Assembly (NCBI GenBank): GCA_963532425.1
Contig: CAUSKK010000034.1
Span: forward strand, 1 to 5,433
DNA: 5,433 bases
Reading direction: 5' to 3'
From: CAUSKK01 sp963532425
GTDB taxonomy: Bacteria; Pseudomonadota; Gammaproteobacteria; Cardiobacteriales; Cardiobacteriaceae
Within the stretch, counting starts at the first letter, position 1; every line of letters starts with the position of its first letter. Both the position numbers and the translations under genes were made by a program. This document shows positions 1-3,976 of this stretch, piece by piece. Below the pieces are notes generated by a model that saw only the letters and a program-made list of their open reading frames with translations, ran no database searches and was not told the DNA's origin.

Positions 1-42
1 AAGGCCGACCGGGAGGAGGCCGACCGCCCCGCTTCCCCCTGA
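1..42 (+). CDS. 3' end of an unidentified upstream gene (partial)
   Basis: Frame 1 is open from the window edge and ends at TGA (40-42), giving the tail KADREEADRPASP. The tail is charged and then proline-containing, as at many disordered C-termini. An intrinsic terminator on the same strand begins 40 bases after the stop, which is the main reason to think this is a real gene end. Only 13 residues are visible, so no family can be assigned. In GC-rich DNA a short open frame is weak evidence, and the upstream gene could equally end outside the window. Confidence 0.4.
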   Translation, partial: KADREEADRPASP

Positions 43-81
43 GGCCCGGGCGGGGGGGCGCCCTCCCATTTCAAGCACCGG

Positions 82-106
82 AACCGAGCCTTGGCTCGGT
101 TTTTTT
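82..106 (+). terminator. Intrinsic terminator of the upstream gene
   Basis: ACCGAGC (83-89) pairs perfectly with GCTCGGT (94-100) around a CTTG loop, followed directly by a run of T (to 106). This is a textbook Rho-independent terminator for plus-strand transcription entering from the left. It separates that unit from the palindrome array. Confidence 0.88.
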
Positions 107-114
107 GTGAGCAA

Positions 115-376
115 CCGAAGCGCTTCGGCCCCGGCAAATCCCAAATGACAGCCGGGGGAAGCGCTTCGTTCCAGACTGTTCTTTCAGTTCTAACGACTGA
201 AGCGCTCCTGATGACCCCGGCGTCGCCGATTTAACGAAGCGCTTCGCTGGAATGGCCCGGCGGACTTGTTCTAATACCGAAGCGCTTCGCTGAGACGACC
301 CAGCCGGCTGAACTCCACCTCTTGGCTGCCGGTGCCGAGGCGCTTCGTTCTCGACGGTTTCCAGCCGGAAGCGCTG
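115..376. repeat. Interspersed palindrome array A (about 7 copies of GAAGCGCTTC)
   Basis: This gene-free stretch carries copies of a perfect palindrome with core GAAGCGCTTC, often extended to CGAAGCGCTTCG. Exact cores lie at 117-126, 158-167, 236-245 and 279-288. Degenerate copies lie at 199-208 (CTCC end), 336-347 (CGAGGC start) and 367-376 (left half only). Centres are spaced 41, 41, 37, 43, 58 and 30 bp. The copy at 115-128 is a perfect 14-bp palindrome, CCGAAGCGCTTCGG. The spacers differ. I see no credible gene here: an open frame on the minus strand from 572 merely reads through the repeats as recurring KRF/RSAS motifs. Confidence 0.9.
199..357. repeat. Longer duplicated segment, copy 1 (partner at 1831-1949)
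   Basis: This stretch matches 1831-1949 in sequence and order: a degenerate palindrome, then TGATGACCCCGG or CGATGACCCCGG, GATTTAACGAAGCGCTTCG, GAGACGACCCAGCCGGCTG, a shared ACCTC region, TGCCGA, and a final palindrome. Copy 1 carries an extra 43-bp block (249-291), made of one spacer plus one palindrome, that copy 2 lacks cleanly. The palindrome arrays flanking the first SLR gene therefore share ancestry at a scale larger than the 10-bp core. Confidence 0.85.
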
Positions 377-383
377 CCGTCCT

Positions 384-408
384 AATAAAAAAAAGCCGGG
401 GCCGTGGC
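384..408 (-). terminator. Decayed minus-strand terminator relic
   Basis: Read on the minus strand this is GCCACGGCCCCGGC followed by eight T and ATTA. It resembles the intact terminators of the two minus-strand SLR genes, which have a GCCGGGCC-type stem, A/T run and adjacent GGAAGCGC palindrome. The stem here has lost most of its pairing, leaving only GCC/GGC outer pairs. A degenerate palindrome (367-376) sits just beyond it, as in the intact versions. It may be a remnant of a lost minus-strand SLR gene end; the call rests on resemblance only. Confidence 0.3.
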
Positions 409-434
409 AAAATCTCCCTTTTATTCAGTGAACT

Positions 435-440
435 GGAGGA
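435..440 (+). promoter_or_regulatory. Ribosome binding site of the first SLR gene
   Basis: GGAGGA lies six bases before the ATG at 447, a near-perfect Shine-Dalgarno spacing. It supports this start and shows that translation initiation is intact even though the downstream frame is interrupted. I could not find a convincing -35/-10 pair upstream. Confidence 0.8.
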
Positions 441-446
441 AAAATC

Positions 447-887
447 ATGACAAACCGTTCCTATCTGTTGGCCCTGCTGCTGGCCACGACCTTTAGCCCG
501 GCGGCGCCCCGCTGTGATGGAGATTTGGCCCGGCTGGACAACGAGGCCCAATCGCTGCTGTGGAAAGCCCAATATGCGGAGGCTCTGGTGGGCTTCCGCC
601 AGCTGGCCGACTGTGGTTCGGCCCGGGCCATGAAGGAAATTGGCCGGCTCTACCAGCAGGGCGAGGGCGTGCCCCGGGATTTTATCCAGGCCAAAAGTTG
701 GTATGACAGGCGAAGCATGCGCGCCTCTGGCGTGAACAGGCCATTGCCGCCGGCTACACCGACCCCGGCTGGAATGCCTATTTCCTCATCGGCGGCCTCT
801 ACGAGGAGGGCGGCCCCGGCCTGGCTCGGGATTTTGTCGCGGCCCAGCGCTGGTATGACAGGCGAAGCATGCGCGCCTCCGGCGTGA
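447..887 (+). CDS. Truncated SLR product read without recoding
   Basis: This is the product if nothing skips the inserts: 146 residues from the well-supported start at 447. The first 86 residues are genuine (signal peptide, helix and most of SLR unit 1, ending SWY). The first insert then shifts the frame, and the remaining residues are low-complexity Pro/Ala/Arg sequence with no SLR pattern. The stop TGA is supplied by the 3' end of the second insert. The shifted part is probably non-functional, so this frame should not be taken as a distinct gene. Confidence 0.4.
   Translation: MTNRSYLLALLLATTFSPAAPRCDGDLARLDNEAQSLLWKAQYAEALVGFRQLADCGSARAMKEIGRLYQQGEGVPRDFIQAKSWYDRRSMRASGVNRPLPPATPTPAGMPISSSAASTRRAAPAWLGILSRPSAGMTGEACAPPA
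707..735 (+). repeat. 29-bp insert, copy 1, in the SLR gene
   Basis: The insert begins CAGGCGAAGC, has a GCATGC core and ends GGCGTGA. It follows TGGTATGA (699-706), so TGA lies at both edges, as in a 3-bp target duplication of a 26-bp element. Without it the codons read TGG TAT GAA CAG GCC (WYEQA), the standard SLR sequence. The 3' half folds as a strong stem, CGCGCC with GGCGTG around a three-base loop. Copy 1 has TCT in that loop where copies 2 and 3 have TCC. Confidence 0.92.
859..887 (+). repeat. 29-bp insert, copy 2, in the SLR gene
   Basis: It differs from copy 1 at one base (TCC in the hairpin loop) and sits after TGGTATGA (851-858) at the homologous codon of the next SLR unit. Removing it restores RWYEQALAIGD. 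In the frame left by the first insert, its terminal TGA (885-887) is the stop codon that ends conventional translation. Confidence 0.92.
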
Positions 888-998
888 ACAGGCCCTCGCC
901 ATTGGCGACTCCAGTGCCTACCTTTACATCGCCCGGCTCTATGAAAACGGCGGGCCGGGCATCGCCGTCAACTACGCCACAGCCAAGCAATGGTTTGA

Positions 999-1027
999 CA
1001 TGCGAAGCATGCGCGCCTCCGGCGTGA
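999..1027 (+). repeat. 29-bp insert, copy 3, in the SLR gene
   Basis: It begins CATGCG rather than CAGGCG and is otherwise identical to copy 2. It follows TGGTTTGA (991-998). The sequence after it is GAGAGCC rather than ACAGGCC, so the flanks are those of a diverged SLR unit while the insert is nearly unchanged. Removing it restores QWFERAVADG. The next SLR unit reads TGGTATGCA, lacks TGA at this point and has no insert. Confidence 0.92.
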
Positions 1028-1320
1028 GAGAGCCGTTGCCGATGGCCATCGGGGCTATGAGCGCTTCATCGGCGACCTCTACCGCGCCGGCGGCCACGGT
1101 GTGGAACGCAACTGGGCCCGGGCCCGGGATTGGTATGCAAGGGCCGTTGCCGACGGCGACCACAGCGCCGAACCCTTGCTAGGCCAACTCTATGAGGAGG
1201 GTGGCCCCGGTCTGCCCCGGGACTGGGAACGGGCCTGTTTCTACTATCGAATGGCCGGAGTGCGTCAGGCCGCCGCCGCCGACCGGGTTTGCTCCGACTA
1301 GCCGGCGCTCCGTTAAAGCT

Positions 1321-1347
1321 AAAGCCCTCCGTCCGGGGGGCTTTTTT
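1321..1347 (+). terminator. Intrinsic terminator of the first SLR gene
   Basis: AAAGCCCTCC (1321-1330) pairs with GGGGGGCTTT (1335-1344) around a GTCC loop, with one G-T pair, and the run of T continues to 1347. It lies 20 bases after the TAG at 1299-1301. Its presence supports 447-1301 as one original transcription unit. Confidence 0.87.
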
Positions 1348-1363
1348 GTGGGTGGCCGGAAGG

Positions 1364-2010
1364 GAGCGCTTCGTTTTCGGAAGCCGGAAAAAAGCCGCCC
1401 CCCAACCGAAGCGCTTCGCTTTGGAGGGTTAATCTCTGACGGCCCGGCCATTTCGGAGGGGGGGAGCGCTTCGTTCTCGAAGCCCCCGTGAGAACAAACG
1501 AACCCGGCGAGCCCGGCTGAAGCGCTTCCCTCTATTTATGAAAGCCCTGTTCCAAATTTCTGCCAGCCGGAAGCGCTTCGCCCCGCCAGGGCCCGTTTTA
1601 GCGAAGCGCTTTGGTTTGGGGCAGTTTTCCGGATTGAAGCGCTTCGTTGAAAACAGCCCGCCAAGGTCAAAGCGCTTCACCTCCGGAATCCAGAGAAAAG
1701 ACAGTACCTCAGACCGAAGCGCTTCGCTTCAGAGGGCTAATTCCTAGCAGCCCCGGCCGAGGCGCTTCCCTTGGGATGGATACTTCCCTGCGGTTGCTTT
1801 GATGACCCAGACCGAAGTGCTTCCCTCTAGGAAGTCGCTTCCGATGACCCCGGCCCCGCCGATTTAACGAAGCGCTTCGCTGAGACGACCCAGCCGGCTG
1901 AACTTCCACCTCCTGGCGGCCAGTGCCGAAGCGCTTCGTTCTAACGGACTGGCCGGGGCGGGGGCTTTAACCGAAGCGCTTTGCTCGGCCGGCTCGGAAC
2001 GAAGCGCTTC
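1364..2010. repeat. Interspersed palindrome array B (about 16 copies of GAAGCGCTTC)
   Basis: This 700-bp gene-free interval holds exact cores at 1408-1417, 1519-1528, 1570-1579, 1636-1645, 1716-1725, 1869-1878, 1928-1937 and 2001-2010. Variants, several with one or two changes, start near 1364 and 1463 (GGAGCGCTTC), 1602 and 1972 (CTTTG end), 1669 (AAAGC start), 1758 (GAGGC), 1814 (GAAGTGC) and 1830 (one extra base, GGAAGTCGCTTCC). Four centres in a row (1574.5, 1607.5, 1640.5, 1673.5) are exactly 33 bp apart; the rest vary from about 18 to 59 bp. The spacer after 1406 matches the one after 1714 over about 44 bp, so units have been copied inside the array. I see no credible coding region in it. 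Confidence 0.9.
1831..1949. repeat. Longer duplicated segment, copy 2 (partner at 199-357)
   Basis: This stretch is collinear with 199-357, including GATTTAACGAAGCGCTTCG and the 10-bp palindrome CAGCCGGCTG (1891-1900, matching 301-310). It lacks the 43-bp spacer-plus-palindrome block present at 249-291. The junction falls exactly where two palindromes would recombine, so one copy gained or lost one array unit. Confidence 0.85.
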
Positions 2011-2019
2011 CCCCGGCAT

Positions 2020-2043
2020 AAAAAAACCGGGCCGCAGCCCGGT
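2020..2043 (-). terminator. Intrinsic terminator of the seven-repeat SLR gene
   Basis: On the minus strand ACCGGGC pairs with GCCCGGT around a TGCG loop and is followed by a run of T. It starts about 37 bases past the stop codon at 2081-2083. A palindrome copy (2001-2010) lies immediately beyond it, the same arrangement as downstream of the other minus-strand SLR gene. Confidence 0.88.
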
Positions 2044-2080
2044 GGGTGAAAGTAGAACGTTTTGGCGCACTGGGCCGGAA

Positions 2081-3079
2081 CTAGTAGGAGCAAACCCTTT
2101 CGGCCTTATCCTGCCAGTCGGAACCGGCCTCTTTATAGTGGCGGCAGGCCTGGCCCTCATCCTTTGCCAGCCCCGGGCCGCCCCGCTCGTAAAGCTGGCC
2201 AAGCAAGCCACGGGTGTGGAGGTCGCCGGCGGCGCTGCCCTTCTCATACCACTGGCCGGCGCTGGCATAGTTCTGCTCCAGACCCGGGCCGCCCTGCTCG
2301 TAAAGTCGGCCAATCAACCGATAGGCGTCGTCGTCGCCGGCGGCGAGAGCCTGTTCATACCAATGCTTGGCGGTGATGTAGTTCGGCGCAACCCCCGGGC
2401 CACCCTCCTTATAAAGATTGCCAATCAACCAATGGCCGTTGGGGTCGCCGGCGGCAAGGGCCTGTTCATACCAGCGTTTGGCGGCGACGTAGTCCCGTTC
2501 CAGACCCGGGCCGCCCTGCTCGTAAAAATCGCCAATCACCCGGTAGCCGTGGCGGTAGCCCGTGGCGATGGCCTGTTCATACCAGCGTTTAGCGGCGGCG
2601 TAGTCCCGTTCCAGACCCGGGCCGCCCTGCTCGTAAAGCTGGCCAATTAACCAATAGCCATCGGAGTCGCCGGCGGCGACCGCCTGTTCATAGTAGCGTT
2701 TGGCAGTGGCATAGTTCCGCTCCAAGCCCGGACCGCCCAGCTGGTAGAGCCGGGCCAGCCACGAATAGCCCTCGGGGTCGCCGGCGGCGATGGCCTTGTC
2801 ATACCATTCTTTGGCTTTGGCTTCGTCCTGGGCGACCCCTCGGCCCTCGGCGTACATTAGGCCGACGCTGGTCATGGCCTGGGCGTTGCCCTCGGCGGCC
2901 AGCTGCTGGTAAAGCGCCAGCGCCCGGGGGTAATCGCCCTTTACAACGGCCGCCTCGGCCTCCTGCCGAATCTTCTCCGGCTCGGCCGCCCGGGCCGGGG
3001 GGCTGGTCGCTGCCGGGGCGGTGGCGTCCTCGCCGTGAACGGCGGGGGTGAGCAGCAGGAGCAGCAGAATTTTCTTCAT
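2081..3079 (-). CDS. Exported Sel1-like repeat protein, seven repeats
   Basis: This intact 332-residue protein has a signal peptide at residues 1-16 (MKKILLLLLLTPAVHG, cleavage likely before ED), an Ala/Pro-rich linker to about 34, a helix with GDYPRALALYQQLAAEG, then seven SLRs at about 66-101, 102-138, 139-175, 176-212, 213-249, 250-286 and 287-323. Repeats 2-6 are 37 residues each with the consensus IGxLYEQGGPGLERDYAAAKRWYEQAIAAGD. The C-terminal cap carries C312 and C330 and ends VCSY. SLRs form antiparallel helix pairs stacked into a solenoid that usually binds other proteins; the partner cannot be seen here. ATG 3079 is chosen because GGAG lies six bases upstream and the signal peptide starts there. 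It is a tandem paralogue of the gene at 3201-3872, with which it shares leader, signal peptide and terminator layout. Unlike the plus-strand SLR gene it carries no 29-bp inserts, although it has the same TGGTATGAACAGGC target at least three times. Repeat number is likely to vary by recombination. Confidence 0.93.
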   Translation of the reverse strand: MKKILLLLLLTPAVHGEDATAPAATSPPARAAEPEKIRQEAEAAVVKGDYPRALALYQQLAAEGNAQAMTSVGLMYAEGRGVAQDEAKAKEWYDKAIAAGDPEGYSWLARLYQLGGPGLERNYATAKRYYEQAVAAGDSDGYWLIGQLYEQGGPGLERDYAAAKRWYEQAIATGYRHGYRVIGDFYEQGGPGLERDYVAAKRWYEQALAAGDPNGHWLIGNLYKEGGPGVAPNYITAKHWYEQALAAGDDDAYRLIGRLYEQGGPGLEQNYASAGQWYEKGSAAGDLHTRGLLGQLYERGGPGLAKDEGQACRHYKEAGSDWQDKAERVCSY

Positions 3080-3101
3080 GGGGTTCTCCGAAAAAAAGGC
3101 C
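3077..3101 (-). promoter_or_regulatory. Duplicated leader with ribosome binding site (seven-repeat gene)
   Basis: The 25 bases reading into the start codon are identical to those at 3870-3894 before the other minus-strand SLR gene. They contain GGAG (3086-3089) six bases before the ATG and a seven-T tract. Just upstream both genes carry a TAAAAT-like hexamer that could be a -10 element, but I see no matching -35, so the promoter is only a suggestion. Confidence 0.6.
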
Positions 3102-3131
3102 TATTTTTACCGCTCCGGCGGGATAGAAAAA

Positions 3132-3145
3132 GGGAAGCGCTTCCC
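3132..3145. repeat. Single palindrome copy between the two minus-strand SLR genes
   Basis: GGGAAGCGCTTCCC is a perfect 14-bp palindrome of the same family as the arrays. It sits between the leader of the seven-repeat gene and the terminator of the four-repeat gene. The equivalent place upstream of the four-repeat gene (about 3916-3929) has a half-preserved version, GGGGAAGCGCGGCCCC. Confidence 0.88.
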
Positions 3146-3154
3146 TCCCGGCAT

Positions 3155-3178
3155 AAAAAAGCCGGGCCACGGCCCGGC
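3155..3178 (-). terminator. Intrinsic terminator of the four-repeat SLR gene
   Basis: On the minus strand GCCGGGCC pairs perfectly with GGCCCGGC, followed by six T. It begins 23 bases after the stop codon at 3201-3203. It separates this gene from the downstream paralogue, so the two minus-strand SLR genes are probably transcribed independently rather than as one operon. Confidence 0.88.
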
Positions 3179-3200
3179 GGGTGAAGCTGAAGTCCGGGTG

Positions 3201-3872
3201 CTAGTGGGAGCAAACCGCCCTGGCTTCCTCCTTCTGCCAGTCGAATTCGGCCTTGCCGTAGTAGCGGCAGGCCGTGGCCCAGTTCCGTTCCAGCCCCGGG
3301 CCGCCCTCCCGGTAGAGATTGGCCAGGGACCAATAGTCATCTCGGTTGCCGGCGGCGATGGACTGTTCATACCACCGTTTGGCGGCGGCGTAGTCCCGTT
3401 CCAAACCCGGCCCGCCCTTTTGGTAAAGCTCGCCAATCGACGAATAGGCGGTACGGTCGCCGGCGGCCAGGGCTTTTTCATACCATTCTTTGGCCTGGGC
3501 GAAATTCTGCTTAAAGTCCGGGCCGCCCTCCCCGTCCTGGTAAATCGCGCCAATCATCGTGTAGCCGAAGCCATTGCCGGCGGCGCCGGCCTTCTCATAC
3601 CATTCTTTGGCCTTGGCGTAGTCCTGGGCGACCCCCCGGCCCTCCAGGTACATCTGGCCCATTTCGCTCATGGCCTTGGCATGGCCCCCGGCGGCCAGCT
3701 GCTGGTAAAGCGCCAGCGCCCGGGGATAATCGCCCGCACACGGGGGGAAGCAGGCCGTGGCAGCCTGGGCCTCCTGCCAAATCTTCTCCTGTTCGGCCGC
3801 GCTCAGGCGGGCGGTGGCGTCCTCGCCGTGAACGGCGGGGGTGAGCAGCAGAAGCAGTAGGATTTTCTTCAT
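3201..3872 (-). CDS. Exported Sel1-like repeat protein, four repeats
   Basis: This 223-residue protein starts at ATG 3872. A longer frame to 3959 exists, but its extra 29 residues precede an excellent signal peptide (MKKILLLLLLTPAVHG), and GGAG stands six bases before ATG 3872. SLRs lie at about 65-100, 101-139, 140-176 and 177-207; the second is longer and irregular (YQDGEGGPDFKQNF). The C-terminal cap has C202 and C221 and ends VCSH. Compared with its paralogue it has a short insertion, TACFPPCA, with C41 and C45 in the N-terminal helix region, a possible extra disulfide in an exported protein. The signal peptide and GDYPRALALYQQLAA segment are almost identical to the paralogue, so duplication was recent or conversion is ongoing. 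It is probably a periplasmic or surface solenoid; its partner is unknown. It is transcribed divergently from the symporter gene. Confidence 0.92.
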   Translation of the reverse strand: MKKILLLLLLTPAVHGEDATARLSAAEQEKIWQEAQAATACFPPCAGDYPRALALYQQLAAGGHAKAMSEMGQMYLEGRGVAQDYAKAKEWYEKAGAAGNGFGYTMIGAIYQDGEGGPDFKQNFAQAKEWYEKALAAGDRTAYSSIGELYQKGGPGLERDYAAAKRWYEQSIAAGNRDDYWSLANLYREGGPGLERNWATACRYYGKAEFDWQKEEARAVCSH

Positions 3873-3894
3873 GGGGTTCTCCGAAAAAAAGGCC
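3870..3894 (-). promoter_or_regulatory. Duplicated leader with ribosome binding site (four-repeat gene)
   Basis: These 25 bases are identical to 3077-3101. GGAG with six-base spacing decides the start at 3872 over the longer frame beginning at 3959. A TAAAAT hexamer (minus strand, about 3897-3902) lies just upstream as a possible -10. Confidence 0.6.
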
Positions 3895-3964
3895 CATTTT
3901 AGGAGATAGAAAAAGGGGAAGCGCGGCCCCCGGCCGGCGTAAGATGACGGGCCCATCATTCATA
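3895..3964. promoter_or_regulatory. Divergent intergenic region, presumed to hold both promoters
   Basis: This interval separates the minus-strand SLR gene from the plus-strand symporter and must hold both promoters if neither gene is read from elsewhere. It contains the possible TAAAAT -10 of the SLR gene and the half-palindrome GGGGAAGCGCGGCCCC (about 3915-3930). I cannot identify a convincing sigma-70 promoter for the symporter, so the call rests on gene arrangement. Confidence 0.35.
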
Positions 3965-3970
3965 AAAGGA
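3965..3970 (+). promoter_or_regulatory. Ribosome binding site of the symporter
   Basis: AAAGGA stands six bases before ATG 3977. An alternative ATG at 3944 would add 11 residues (MTGPSFIKGKS) but has no comparable site and would put a polar stretch before the first helix. Confidence 0.7.
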
Positions 3971-3976
3971 AAATCG

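Larger units (their letters stand above)
447..1301 (+). pseudogene. Exported Sel1-like repeat protein interrupted by three 29-bp inserts
   Basis: A strong Shine-Dalgarno site precedes ATG 447. Residues 1-20 form a signal peptide (MTNRSYLLALLLATTFSPAA), then a helical region and Sel1-like repeats (SLRs) with the usual pattern IGxLYExGGPGLxRDxxxAxxWYE. Three 29-bp inserts (707-735, 859-887, 999-1027) each follow TGGTATGA or TGGTTTGA, inside the Glu codon of WYE or WFE in SLR units 1, 2 and 3. Deleting them gives one uninterrupted frame of 255 residues with five SLRs, ending ...DRVCSD at TAG 1299-1301. No other stop or indel is present. Each insert shifts the frame by two, and the sum of 87 bases returns the tail to the original frame. 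As read conventionally, translation stops at TGA 885-887. SLR proteins are alpha-solenoid scaffolds for protein-protein contacts (Helicobacter Hcp and Legionella LpnE are relatives). The two Cys of the C-terminal cap (reconstructed C235 and C253) are shared with the minus-strand paralogues. This is either a freshly broken gene or one whose inserts are tolerated or skipped during expression. Confidence 0.85.

Noticed and set aside
447..520. Lipoprotein signal in the first SLR protein (Cys 23)
   Set aside because: The residues before the Cys are AAPR, which is not a lipobox.
1570..1679. CRISPR array suggested by regular 33-bp spacing
   Set aside because: The repeated part is only 10-12 bp, perfectly palindromic and variable, spacing elsewhere is irregular, and there are no cas genes.
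115..2010. Operators of a LacI/GalR-type regulator (CG-centred palindrome like GAAGCGCTTC)
   Set aside because: The shape fits, but over twenty copies in gene-free DNA with no regulator gene and no link to promoters points to a repeat family. Kept only as a possible binding site.
115..2010. DNA uptake sequences
   Set aside because: The density is far above about one per kb, the motif is fully palindromic, and it does not match the Neisseria or Pasteurellaceae sequences I know.
2042..2650. Plus-strand open frame of 202 codons with a periodic repeat
   Set aside because: Its 37-residue periodicity simply mirrors the SLR repeats of the minus-strand gene. It has no start signal, and the minus-strand frame has a signal peptide, ribosome binding site and terminator.
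3873..3959. N-terminal extension of the four-repeat SLR protein
   Set aside because: The extra 29 residues would bury the signal peptide, and the conserved leader with its ribosome binding site points to 3872.
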